64,000 nucleotides of DNA from Helicobacter pylori (GTDB lineage Bacteria > Campylobacterota > Campylobacteria > Campylobacterales > Helicobacteraceae). Made by a program: the position numbers and the translations under genes. Every line of letters starts with the position of its first letter. The stretch's first letter is position 1. Of this stretch, positions 21,042 through 30,951 are shown one piece after another. The notes under the pieces are model-generated. The model saw only the letters and a program-made list of their open reading frames with translations. It had not been told where the DNA came from and did not search any database. The stretch spans positions 992,001-1,056,000 of the forward strand of contig CP032046.1 in the NCBI GenBank assembly GCA_008032955.1, written 5' to 3'.

Positions 21042-22343
21042 CTAATCTTCTAAATCTTCCCCATCATACCCAAGCTCCAACGCCTTCACTTGCCCTATCG
21101 CATTACCCATAATGCCCTTGATAGAGCCATACATGTTAATCGTGCCCTCAAACACTTTTTCCATTTGCTTTTCCCTGCTTTTCCAAATCCTAGCCATCGC
21201 GCGTTTTTCGTTTTCTAAATCCGCTCTCAATTGCTCAAACCCCTCTATAATCGCACTCACTTGCATGGAAAATTCAGAGCTTGTCAAATAATGATAGAGC
21301 AGATTCACTTTATCGCCCTTATTTTCCTGACTTTTTTTAGCCAAACTCACTTGAATAACCCCCTCTCTTAACACCGCGCTCAACCCCTTAAACTCTTCAA
21401 ACGAACACACCCACACCCCTTCAAATAACCCCATTCTCTCCATCTCTTTAGGCAGCACTTCACTCACAATGACCCCCACATCAGCCCCAATCTCTCGCAT
21501 GTCGCTTTTAAGCTTTTCCACCCAAGCCTTTTGAAATTCTTTGGTGCGTTTGCTCTCATAATAAATTTTCCCGCAATTTTGAAACTCCCTAGCATGCACC
21601 ACTTGAATGCAATCGCCCCCTCTTTGCCCTTTTTTGATTTCTTCAATGCAATCTAAGGGGAATTTTTGCCTCAAAAACTCTTCAATCGCCAATTCTTGCA
21701 CCTCGCCTTGGAATTGCTGCGAGCTTAATTCAGCCTTTCTTTGAGCGTTTTTCAACTCGTTTCTTAACATTTCTAATTGCTCTTCTTGCTGCTTGAATTT
21801 CAATTCATTTTTTTCATGCAAGGCTTTTTCTATTCTTTCTCTCTCCGTTTCCAATTTCTCATTCAATTTTTTTTCATTCTCCGCTTTCAATCGGCTCTCT
21901 GCTTCGTTATTTTCTCTTTTTAGCCTTTCAATTTCCGCTTCTTTCTGGTGCAATTTCTGGACTTGTTTGGACTTCTCATCTAATTCTTTTTGCAACAATT
22001 CCAAGCCCTTTTGTTGCTCTAAAAAAGCGTTTTTTCTGGCTTCTTCAATGATTTTAGCCCTTTCATCTTGCAAGACTAGCGCGCTCGCTTGTTTGACTGC
22101 ATCATCAAATTTGGCCTTTTGTTCCTTCTCTTGCTCTTTTAAGGCCTCTTCTTTTTGCTCTAAAGCTTTGAAATGGCTCTGATACTGCGCTCTTTTTTCC
22201 TTCACTTCTTTTTCAAACGCTTTTTGCTGGGCTAAAAACTTATTTTGATTTTCTCGCTCAATCTGTTTGTATAGCACTTCACTCACATTAATTGGCGCTT
22301 GACACTTGGGGCATTTAAAAGGAATGGTCTGATTTTCTTGCAT
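21042..22343 (-). CDS. DUF2130 family protein (coiled coil with nuclease-like C-terminal domain)
   Basis: The 433-residue protein starts with a short zinc-binding-like knuckle FKCPKCQAPI, has a very long coiled coil rich in Glu/Lys/Gln (about 25-210), and then a conserved globular domain. In that domain GQRGGDCIQVV (Asp244) is followed by GKIYYESKRT (Glu263, Lys265), a spacing that fits the PD-(D/E)xK nuclease core. This reading is my inference; the family is officially of unknown function. The next region ends in VKALELGYDGEDLED. It is next to the TrlF-like ATPase on the same strand, with 44 bases between. Confidence 0.85.
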   Translation of the reverse strand: MQENQTIPFKCPKCQAPINVSEVLYKQIERENQNKFLAQQKAFEKEVKEKRAQYQSHFKALEQKEEALKEQEKEQKAKFDDAVKQASALVLQDERAKIIEEARKNAFLEQQKGLELLQKELDEKSKQVQKLHQKEAEIERLKRENNEAESRLKAENEKKLNEKLETERERIEKALHEKNELKFKQQEEQLEMLRNELKNAQRKAELSSQQFQGEVQELAIEEFLRQKFPLDCIEEIKKGQRGGDCIQVVHAREFQNCGKIYYESKRTKEFQKAWVEKLKSDMREIGADVGVIVSEVLPKEMERMGLFEGVWVCSFEEFKGLSAVLREGVIQVSLAKKSQENKGDKVNLLYHYLTSSEFSMQVSAIIEGFEQLRADLENEKRAMARIWKSREKQMEKVFEGTINMYGSIKGIMGNAIGQVKALELGYDGEDLED

Positions 22344-22427
22344 GATTTTCCTTTAAGATTTGATTTTTTATATTTTATAACAGAATGGGATCAATTTAAC
22401 TTAACAGGTTTTATCCAATAAGTTCAG

Positions 22428-22433
22428 TAAAAT
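22428..22433 (+). promoter_or_regulatory. -10 element for the PemK-like gene
   Basis: TAAAAT stands 27 bases before the ATG at 22460, and AAGGAG follows at a normal distance from the start. A weak match to the H. pylori sigma80 -10 consensus (TATAAT); no clear -35, as usual for this species. Confidence 0.4.
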
Positions 22434-22459
22434 AGGGCTTTAAATAAGGAGTTATTAAC

Positions 22460-22788
22460 ATGGATATTTATTATAAAAACAGATATAATAAAGGGCATGA
22501 GCAACGAGAAAAACGCCCTTATTTTGTCATCTATGAAGGTAAGGACTTTTTCTTAGCGTTCCCACAAACAACAAAAAATAAAAAAGGCAAAAAATACCCT
22601 TCGCATAAAAACAACATTATAAATGAAGAAATTGAGGTAATGATCGATCAGTTGCAAGTTGTCCCAAAGTGCAAGTTTTAGAGAATAATACAATGGGAAG
22701 AAGTCTTGCATCAGCATTACAAAAGGCGTCTATCCCCAGACCCGCATCAGCACATAGAGCACCGCTCATCAATCATTTTTTAGAATAA
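22460..22788 (+). pseudogene. PemK/MazF-like small protein, probably frameshifted
   Basis: The open frame encodes 73 residues (to 22681). It contains GHEQREKRPYFVIYEG (residues 12-27), which resembles the conserved G-x-E-Q/I-x-x-x-R-P-x-x-V signature of MazF/PemK endoribonuclease toxins, and IDQLQVV near its end, which resembles the DQIRTVD block of that family. If one C is added to the CCC at 22663-22665, the frame continues through PKVQVLENNTMGRSLASALQ to TAA at 22786-22788 for 109 residues, a normal length for the family. No antitoxin gene was seen nearby. The family call is tentative. AAGGAG precedes the ATG, so the start is well supported. Confidence 0.55.
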
Positions 22789-22874
22789 GTTATTTTACAA
22801 AGCCAATCTGATGAAAACAAAAGTATAAAACCAATTGCTTTTTGAAGTCTTATCAAACTCAACCCACATAATAG

Positions 22875-23093
22875 AGATCCCTTATTAAAACCCTACAGCG
22901 CATTTATTGCACTTTCTTGTGCTCAATTCCATTATTCAAGCATGTGCCTAGTTGCCCCTATGAAAACGATTCTATTATTTTTAAATTATTGCATTACATT
23001 GATTTTCAAGCACGCAATTTTGAACGCCAACCACTTGTTCAATTAGATCCGAAAGAAATTAAAACCCAAATCCTTGAGCGTTTAAAACTCTAA
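22875..23093 (+). pseudogene. Decayed coding remnant
   Basis: A 72-codon open frame without a good start runs from just after a TAG to TAA at 23091. The last part, CPYENDSIIFKLLHYIDFQA followed by RNFERQPLVQLDPKEIKTQ, has normal protein composition and looks like the C-terminal end of a real gene. Nothing upstream extends it. I do not recognise the family. It is best read as a gene remnant in the variable stretch before the 16S gene. Confidence 0.4.
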
Positions 23094-23199
23094 AATACAG
23101 GGCGTTAAAAAATCAAAAATAATCCCCACCCCCTTATGATTTTCACTATAAAATAAAGCTTCAAACTATAAAAATAAGGTTTTAAACATCAATGCTTGA

Positions 23200-23590
23200 T
23201 GAGAACGGAGTTTTCAAATCCAAACGCATTCAATTACAATCAGATCAGACCCACTAAAAACACCAAAAGCAAAACTCAAACACAAGAAAAACAAAGCAAA
23301 ACAACAAAAGCCATAAGCAGTAAAAAACAAAATCAAGCGATTAAAATCATTAAACATTAAACAACAAGAAGCAATAAATCTAAACAAAAGAATTAAGAAA
23401 GCTCAACGCTAAATCCAACACAAGCAAACTAAACACATTAAACATTAAATATAAAGACACTAACAACTAAAAATATAAGCATTAAGAAATAACAAACAAT
23501 AAGCAAGCAAATATTAAAAACAATCAAGAAGTAAAAAAGAAAGAATAAGCTCAATCTTTCAAAACTAAGCAAAAGAAGTTCTTTTGTCAG
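23200..23590. other. Low-complexity A/C-skewed intergenic stretch downstream of 16S
   Basis: For roughly 390 bases the plus strand is dominated by A with C, with few G and T, and contains many short CAA/AAC/AAG runs (for example around 23280-23340). No reading frame of any length and no clear promoter was found. The bias is strong compared with the surrounding sequence. It lies just past the 3' end of the 16S rRNA gene, so in the rRNA orientation the transcript would be U/G rich. Confidence 0.6.
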
Positions 23591-23603
23591 GTAATACTCT
23601 TTG

Positions 23604-23629
23604 GCTTTTAACAAGCGAATGTTAAAAGC
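23604..23629 (-). terminator. Perfect inverted repeat just after the 16S 3' end
   Basis: GCTTTTAACA (23604-23613) and TGTTAAAAGC (23620-23629) form a 10-bp perfect stem with a 6-base loop, about 10 bases past the 16S 3' end. It may be part of the rRNA terminator or an RNase processing stem. There is no long T-run right after it on the minus strand, so a processing role is as likely as termination. Confidence 0.5.
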
Positions 23630-23639
23630 TTTTCTCTAG

Positions 23640-25142
<1,503 letters not shown>

Positions 25143-25615
25143 AAGTGTTTGTCCTAAAGCTCTTTTTGTTTTTTTGATAGGCTATCATTATTTCTAACAA
25201 TAGCTTTAGCGTATCACAAGAACTCGTTTTATACTTTATTGAATAAAACGGGTTGTGTTCTTAAGTATTACAACAACAAAACAGAAAGAAACTTTTTAAA
25301 AAGGTTTAGCTAAACGCTAACCTGAATAAAATACTCTCATGCCATTCAGTCATCAATCATAATGATATAATCATCATAATCAATGAAATTGATTGGCACT
25401 GGTTGGATAAGAATTTCTTATAAAAGAATGAAAGTTATAAAAAACCCTCACTATTTATAATAAGTCATCCTTAAAATAATTTAGAATATCCCTTTAAAAA
25501 GAACTTCTATCAATTTGCTTAGTTTTCAAAGATCGTTTGCTTTTAATCAGCTATCCTTGTAAGGTATCAAGCGGCTTTTTAAAAGCCCTTGCTGAAACAA
25601 GGAAATGAAAGTATA
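25143..25615 (-). promoter_or_regulatory. 16S rRNA leader and promoter
   Basis: On the minus strand an extended -10 (TGACTATACT, with TATACT at 25615-25610) lies about 470 bases upstream of the 16S 5' end. Shortly after it are two hairpins, CCTTG...CAAGG and GGCTTTTAAAAAGCC (about 25570-25602). The long A/T-rich leader then runs to the 16S start. The 16S gene has no competing gene here, so this region most likely holds the rRNA promoter and antitermination leader. The exact start site is inferred. Confidence 0.5.
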
Positions 25616-25887
25616 GTCATAAAAAGCTTAAGGTTTGCTTAAACTATAAAAATTTTTGACAGAGTAAGTTAAAATTTTAAAACGATTGGGTTTGAGAAAT
25701 CTAAATACCGCCAAAAACACGCACGCATTCCCCATAAAACCACTATTATAAGCGCTAATTTATCTCTGTTTTCAAAAATCACTCCATAATAGAGAGCAAA
25801 AAATGAAATCATGGATTTAGAAAAAATCCGCTTAAGCTAACCCTTTTAAATTGGGTGCTTTTTTGTCCCCTTGGTGGGGGGATCGTG

Positions 25888-26676
25888 TTAGTTCTTCTTA
25901 AAGAGTTGGTCTTTAAATGGGTTGTTAAAAGGCTCGTTGGGGGAAAAGTTCTTTTTCTTGGGGGTGTACTGATTTTTTGGCAAGTTACCTACAATTTCAG
26001 CGACACTGCGCTCTCTCACATTGCAAGACTTCTTCAAGTCTGAAGGGACAGAATTGGGGCTTTCTTGAATGTTGGCGATGAAGACTTCAAAGCCTTTCTC
26101 CCAAGCGGCTTCTAACACAGGCACAAAATCGGTATCCTTGCTGAACAGCACAACACACCCTAGTGGTTTGGTGCAATATAGCTTGGTAATATCGTGTGCC
26201 AACAGCGCATCAATTTGTTTTTGACGCAACTTTAACTTCGGTATGGGAATTTTGGGTTCTAGACCATAGACTTCTTCGTCTTCGAACTCATATACGAATT
26301 CGGGCATTACCCGCCCGACTCGTAATTTCACTTGATTTTGTTGGGCGATCGCATGGTTGAAAGATTGGATAATCCCTGATTTACGCACTTTTTTCTCATA
26401 TTCTTTAGGATTCTTCTCTTTATACTCCTCAAGTTCTTCTTTTTTATCGCTCTTGATTCTAGGTTCAACTTCTGTGAAAGGCTCAGATACATAAAAATAG
26501 ATCCGCTTCAATTCCTCTTCAGGCTCCAAAAACGAACGGATTAGCGCTAAGAGTTGCTCAGGGTTGTTGAAATTAAAATTAGGCTCTTTTAAACGCTCAT
26601 CCGTTTCTTGGATTGCTTTCAAATCGGCGAGAAGATTTTCCCAATCCACAAAAATCGTGGTTTCAGTTTTTTCCAT
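25888..26676 (-). CDS. NYN domain (PIN-like) protein, putative ribonuclease
   Basis: The 262-residue product has the NYN/LabA features: FVDWENLL near the start (first acidic residue), DALLAHDITKLY in the middle, and VVLFSKDTDFVPVLEAAWEKG, where the SxDxD motif supplies the other acidic residues of the metal site. The C-terminus is a charged, Asn/Lys-rich tail (PKNQYTPKKKNFSPN). NYN domains are Mg-dependent nucleases that act on RNA; the target here is unknown. I chose the ATG at 26676 because GGGAG stands six bases upstream. It lies upstream of the 16S promoter region on the same strand, in the accessory stretch. Confidence 0.8.
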   Translation of the reverse strand: MEKTETTIFVDWENLLADLKAIQETDERLKEPNFNFNNPEQLLALIRSFLEPEEELKRIYFYVSEPFTEVEPRIKSDKKEELEEYKEKNPKEYEKKVRKSGIIQSFNHAIAQQNQVKLRVGRVMPEFVYEFEDEEVYGLEPKIPIPKLKLRQKQIDALLAHDITKLYCTKPLGCVVLFSKDTDFVPVLEAAWEKGFEVFIANIQESPNSVPSDLKKSCNVRERSVAEIVGNLPKNQYTPKKKNFSPNEPFNNPFKDQLFKKN

Positions 26677-26825
26677 GCTTTCTCCCAAAATATGAATTTT
26701 GCCATAAGGGTTGAGTATAGCATGGGGATTTAAACATGCCTTGTTTTTTAAAATAAAATAAAGGTTCTGTTCTCATCAAACAGACACTCAAAGCCTTAAT
26801 TAATTTCTTTCATTTTTTAAAAACT

Positions 26826-27010
26826 TTATAGTAAAACTTTCTTGAGAATATAGGGGGATATTTCGCGCTTTAATACTTTCAAACCCTTTAAATCCCCTAA
26901 TCCAATCGCTTTTTTTAAGGAGTTATCATTCAACTTGCGTCAGGCTTTTTGTATTTTGATGGTAAAAAACGCTTTTTAACCTTTTTTAAAATTTGACAAC
27001 CAACGCTCCA
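26826..27010 (-). pseudogene. Decayed coding fragments
   Basis: Two adjacent frames on the minus strand read like protein: GCQILKKVKKRFLPSKYKKP ending in DAS-stop, and then, one frame over, LNDNSLKKAIGLGDLKGLKV continuing to VLL-stop at 26826. Together they look like a frameshifted gene end. No start, ribosome binding site or known family is visible. The rest of the 26689-27293 interval holds nothing I can identify. Confidence 0.3.
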
Positions 27011-27293
27011 TTAAAAACAGAGCCAAAAATTCAGTTTAACAAACAGCAAGCTAGAAAAGAAGCGGTTAAAGCTTTGCCTTGAAAAAAAACGAACGCTAAC
27101 GCTAAAAAGAGTTTAGAGTTTTAAAAAAGTCGGTGGTAAAACTAAAAAGGGATTAAAAAACTCTTTTTCAAGCCAATCCAATCCATTTAAAAAGTTCTAC
27201 GCTAATTTTAAGAGAAGCGGTTAAAAAACGGATTTCAACCCCTAAAGAGCGTTCTACCCATCAGCATGATGGATAAAAGAATCTTAACAGAAA

Positions 27294-27650
27294 TTAATGG
27301 CGGACTTCTTTAATCCTTGCTGCCTTACCTCTCCTATCGCGCAAGTAGTAGAGCTTCGCGCGACGCACCCTACCCACACGCAACACCTCAACGCTCGCCA
27401 AACTTTCACTATAAAAAGGGAAAATTTTCTCCACGCCGATATTGTTAGCCCCTATTTTACGCACGCAAAAAGTCTTATCCACGCCATTGCCTCTAATCGC
27501 AATGCACACGCCTTCAAAATACTGAGTTCGTGTTTTTTCGCCTTCTTTAATGGTGATACCAAGCTTCAAAGTATCGCCGGCCTTAAATACTGGCATGGTC
27601 TTGTCTTTTAATTGAGCGTCTTCAAACTGCTGGATGTAGCGGTTTTTCAT
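27294..27650 (-). CDS. rplS: 50S ribosomal protein L19
   Basis: The 118-residue product contains [54 protein letters not shown] and [14 protein letters not shown], the standard L19 blocks. L19 sits at the interface of the two subunits. It follows trmD in the usual rpsP-rimM-trmD-rplS order. Confidence 0.97.
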   Translation of the reverse strand: MKNRYIQQFEDAQLKDKTMPVFKAGDTLKLGITIKEGEKTRTQYFEGVCIAIRGNGVDKTFCVRKIGANNIGVEKIFPFYSESLASVEVLRVGRVRRAKLYYLRDRRGKAARIKEVRH

Positions 27651-27671
27651 GTGTTTTCCTTAATGTCAATT

Positions 27672-28361
27672 TCATGATTTGTGCTGTTTGAATAAATCAA
27701 GGCGGTAGAATTTCGTCCTTAATTTTGACAAATCAAGTTTTAGTTGCTTGATTTTAGCATGATTTCCTTTAGAATATTCTAAAGGAGCAGGGATTTTATT
27801 GATTTCTTTGGATTTAAAAACAGCGTTAGCGAAATTAGGGGCCTCCAAATAATGGTTTTCAAAGCTCTCATTTTCTAAAGATTGGGCGTTACCCAAAACC
27901 CCTTGAATGTAGCGAGCGATACTATCTATCAAGCACAACGCCCCAAGCTCGCCCCCTGTTAAAATAAAATCGCCTATACAAAAAACCTCATCAGCACCCA
28001 ATTCAATAGAGCGTTCATCAAAGCCCTCATAACGCCCGCACACCAAAACGACATGCTTTTTTTGAGCCAAACGCATCGCATCTATTTGCTTGAAAGGCTT
28101 GCCCACCGCGCTTAAAAAAATCGTGTGTTTAGGGTTTTTAACAGAGTGGAGCGCGTTTTCTACCATCTCAGGGTCTAAAATCTGCCCCGCACCCCCACCA
28201 ATGAGCGTGTGATCCGCTTTTTGATATTTATTAGCACTAAAATCTCTGAGGTTTAATACTTCTAATTCAAAAAGGTTTTTTTCTAACGCTCTTTTTAAAA
28301 TAGAATCTTCAAAATAAGGCAAGATGAGTTGCGGGAAAAGGGTCAAAACGCTGAATTTCAC
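27672..28361 (-). CDS. trmD: tRNA (guanine37-N1)-methyltransferase TrmD
   Basis: It methylates G37 next to the anticodon, which prevents frameshifting. The 229-residue product starts MKFSVLTLFPQLI, has DHTLIGGGAGQILDPE, VCGRYEGFDERS and GDFILTGGELGAL, which line the trefoil-knot SAM site. Its ATG abuts the rimM stop codon, suggesting coupled translation. Confidence 0.97.
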   Translation of the reverse strand: MKFSVLTLFPQLILPYFEDSILKRALEKNLFELEVLNLRDFSANKYQKADHTLIGGGAGQILDPEMVENALHSVKNPKHTIFLSAVGKPFKQIDAMRLAQKKHVVLVCGRYEGFDERSIELGADEVFCIGDFILTGGELGALCLIDSIARYIQGVLGNAQSLENESFENHYLEAPNFANAVFKSKEINKIPAPLEYSKGNHAKIKQLKLDLSKLRTKFYRLDLFKQHKS

Positions 28362-28907
28362 TCAACTATTCTCTAAAAGCGTTTTAGCGTTATGGGTGGT
28401 TATTTTTTTGTCTTGCAAAAGGATTTCTTGGATATAAAAATCCCTATAAGGGATTAAAAAAATCTTAGCCAAACCTTTTTCAACCAAGTTAAGCGTGGTT
28501 TCAACCATGAAATAATCTGTTTGAGAAATCCTTTGGATTTCTATGACTTTTCCTAGAATCTCGTTTCCTTCCACCACGCTAAGCCCTATTAAATCGCAAT
28601 AAAAAAACTCGCCCTCTTTTAAAACGCAGAGTTTCTTGCTCTCTTCTTCACTCATAAAAAGCCCTAAATTAGTCAGCTCTTTAGCCTTTTCGAGCGTGTG
28701 GATAGTTTCTAAAAATAACAGATTTTTAGCATGTTCATAAGAATGGATTGTATATTCTTTAAAAGAAGAAGCGCGAGAGAAAGCGTTGATTGGAGCGACG
28801 CTCACCTTAACGCCCTTTTTTAAGCACTCCGGAAAATCGCTCTCTAAATGAAGTTTTAACCCCCCATTAAGCCCCACGCTTTTACCAATTCTACCCACTA
28901 AAAGCAT
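28362..28907 (-). CDS. rimM: Ribosome maturation factor RimM
   Basis: RimM helps mature the 30S head. The 181-residue product starts LLVGRIGKSVGLNGGLKL (the G-x-I-G-K-x-G-L-x-G pattern of the family), contains the C-terminal PRC-barrel with YFMVETTLNLVE and FLIPYRDFYIQEI. It lies between khpA and trmD with short gaps. Confidence 0.93.
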   Translation of the reverse strand: MLLVGRIGKSVGLNGGLKLHLESDFPECLKKGVKVSVAPINAFSRASSFKEYTIHSYEHAKNLLFLETIHTLEKAKELTNLGLFMSEEESKKLCVLKEGEFFYCDLIGLSVVEGNEILGKVIEIQRISQTDYFMVETTLNLVEKGLAKIFLIPYRDFYIQEILLQDKKITTHNAKTLLENS

Positions 28908-28916
28908 GAAAAAAAT

Positions 28917-29270
28917 TCAAGGCGTTTGATCGCCTAAAGCATGGGGATTTTTATCACCATTTTTATCATTACTGGCAAAAACAACGATTTTATAAGAAAA
29001 CCCATCTTTGGCTTTCACGCCGGAAACGAACGCCTTAATCGCACTCACCATTTTACCTTCTTTACCAATCACATGCCCCATGTCTGATGGGTGGGTATAA
29101 ATCGTGATTTGTTTGACTTTATCTTCTAAAAGCGTGTACTCCACGCTCAAAGCTTGCGGAAAAGAAACAACCTTTTTTAAATATTTTTCTAAAAAAGTTG
29201 CCACGCAATACGAATAGTCCTTACATTCAGCTTGAGAAAAAGGCGTGTTCAAAGGATCTGATTCGCGCAT
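28917..29270 (-). CDS. KH-domain RNA-binding protein, KhpA-like
   Basis: The 117-residue product carries a KH domain with the GxxG loop in HVIGKEGKMVSAIKAFVSG. KhpA-type proteins in this position between rpsP and rimM bind many RNAs. It also has an N-terminal helix (about residues 15-45) and a short hydrophilic C-terminal tail not found in minimal KhpA proteins, which are about 75-80 residues long. Confidence 0.88.
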   Translation of the reverse strand: MRESDPLNTPFSQAECKDYSYCVATFLEKYLKKVVSFPQALSVEYTLLEDKVKQITIYTHPSDMGHVIGKEGKMVSAIKAFVSGVKAKDGFSYKIVVFASNDKNGDKNPHALGDQTP

Positions 29271-29286
29271 TTAGCCTCACAAAACC

Positions 29287-29517
29287 TTAGGCTTTTTGAG
29301 AAAGTTTTTCCACCCTCTCGCTCATTTTAGCCCCCACGCCTTTCCAGTAATTCAAGCGCTCCTTATCAATTTTAATATCTTTAGGCTCGCTTAAAGGGTT
29401 GTAATACCCAATGGATTCAATCCAGCCTCCATCCCTTCTTTTCCTAGAATCGGTTACCACCACTCTGTAAAAAGGCTTTTTCTTTCTCCCGATACGAGTG
29501 AGTCTAATGACTGTCAT
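29287..29517 (-). CDS. rpsP: 30S ribosomal protein S16
   Basis: The 76-residue protein starts [20 protein letters not shown] and continues [20 protein letters not shown], the S16 signature. It is the first small-subunit gene of the rpsP-khpA-rimM-trmD-rplS run. Confidence 0.97.
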   Translation of the reverse strand: MTVIRLTRIGRKKKPFYRVVVTDSRKRRDGGWIESIGYYNPLSEPKDIKIDKERLNYWKGVGAKMSERVEKLSQKA

Positions 29518-29590
29518 TACAAAAATCTCCTAAAATATTCGTATTAAATTTGAGATTATACAACAAAAGCGCCCAAAACATGCTTAAAAG

Positions 29591-30937
29591 TTAGCGCATT
29601 TTAGGGGGCGTTTGATTTTTAGCCTGACTCATTAGATTCATCAAATCGCTAATACCCTTTTTATTGGTTAAGCGTTTCGCCATTTTGCTCGCCTGATCAA
29701 AGCGTTTGATAATGCGGTTGATTTCAGACACTTCTAAGCCGCTCCCTAAAGCGATCCTTTTTCTTCGGCTGCCGTTTAAAATTTCGGGGTTTTCTCGCTC
29801 TTTTTTGGTCATGGAATTGACCATAGCCTTGATTTTTTTCACCTCTAAAGAGCTTTCTAAATCCGTGTCTTTTAACGCGTTTGCCATATTCCCTAAACCT
29901 GGAATCATAGAGATCAGAGAACTCATAGAGCCTAATTTTTTCACCTTTTCAATCTGGTTTAAAAAATCATTGAAAGTGAATTGCCCTTTTTTGAGCTTTT
30001 TGCTTAAATCTTTGGCTTCATTAGGGTTTAAAACGCTGGCGGTTTTTTCAGCGAGCGAGACAATATCTCCAGCCCCCATCAAACGCCCCACAATCCTTTC
30101 AGGCACAAACACGTCTAAATCAGGGATTTTTTCCCCGCTCCCAATAAAACGCAAGGGTAAGCCTAATTGGTAAGTGATGCCTAAGGCGATACCCCCTTTA
30201 GAATCGCTATCAAATTTGCTTAACACCACCCCACTCACGCCTATTTCTTCATTAAAGGTGTTCGCGCTTTTGACCCCATCTTGCCCGCTCAACGCGTCTG
30301 CGACATACAGCACTTCATGGGGGTTTAAGATCCCTTTGACTTCTTTTAATTCTTGCATAAGCTCTTTATCAATGGCTAAACGCCCCGCGCTATCCACGAG
30401 TAAAACATCAAATTGCGCTTCTTTAGCCCTTTTTAAAGCGTTGTTGGCGATTTCTTTCACGCTTTTATTTTCTTCATGAAACACTTCCACGCCCACCTGT
30501 TCGCCCAAAACCTTTAATTGCTCCACTGCCGCTAAGCGTTGCAAATCGCATGCGCATAAAAGCACTTTTTTATTTTTGGTTTTTAAATAATGAGCGAGTT
30601 TAGCGGTGGTGGTTGTCTTACCGCTCCCTTGCAAACCGGCCATTAAAACCACGGTGGGGGGCGTTTGAGCGAAAGTGAAACCACTGCTCCCTTTAGCGCT
30701 TAAAATTTCTAACAAACTCTTTTCTAAAGCGTCTAAAAATTGCTGCTTACCAATGCCATTAAGTTTAGTTTGACTTTCCACTTTTTTGAGCAATTCTCTA
30801 GCGACTTTATGATGCACATCATTTTTCAAAAGCGTTTTTTTCAATTCATCTAACGCACGATCTAGCGCTTTTTCATCATCTTGAAAGCGGATTTTATTGA
30901 GCGCGTTTTTAAACCCATCGCTTAACGCTTGAAACAT
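29591..30937 (-). CDS. ffh: Signal recognition particle protein Ffh
   Basis: The SRP GTPase that targets inner-membrane proteins. The 448-residue product has an N-domain, the G-domain with GLQGSGKTTTTAKL (about residue 105), DSAGRL, SKFDSDSKGG and GSGEKIPDLDVF, and the C-terminal M domain with MTKKERENPEIL and GSRRKRIALGSG, which binds 4.5S RNA and signal peptides. Confidence 0.97.
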   Translation of the reverse strand: MFQALSDGFKNALNKIRFQDDEKALDRALDELKKTLLKNDVHHKVARELLKKVESQTKLNGIGKQQFLDALEKSLLEILSAKGSSGFTFAQTPPTVVLMAGLQGSGKTTTTAKLAHYLKTKNKKVLLCACDLQRLAAVEQLKVLGEQVGVEVFHEENKSVKEIANNALKRAKEAQFDVLLVDSAGRLAIDKELMQELKEVKGILNPHEVLYVADALSGQDGVKSANTFNEEIGVSGVVLSKFDSDSKGGIALGITYQLGLPLRFIGSGEKIPDLDVFVPERIVGRLMGAGDIVSLAEKTASVLNPNEAKDLSKKLKKGQFTFNDFLNQIEKVKKLGSMSSLISMIPGLGNMANALKDTDLESSLEVKKIKAMVNSMTKKERENPEILNGSRRKRIALGSGLEVSEINRIIKRFDQASKMAKRLTNKKGISDLMNLMSQAKNQTPPKMR

Positions 30938-30951
30938 TTTCTATCCTTTGA

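Noticed and set aside
18412..22343. A classic restriction-modification or retron system in the accessory stretch
   Set aside because: No methyltransferase, specificity subunit or reverse transcriptase motif is present there.
22693..22788. A separate 31-codon gene (MGRSLASALQ...) after the PemK-like frame
   Set aside because: It has no ribosome site and is better explained as the C-terminus of the same gene after a one-base loss.
25855..26043. A 62-codon plus-strand frame over the end of the NYN gene
   Set aside because: Antisense to a well-supported gene, with no ribosome site.
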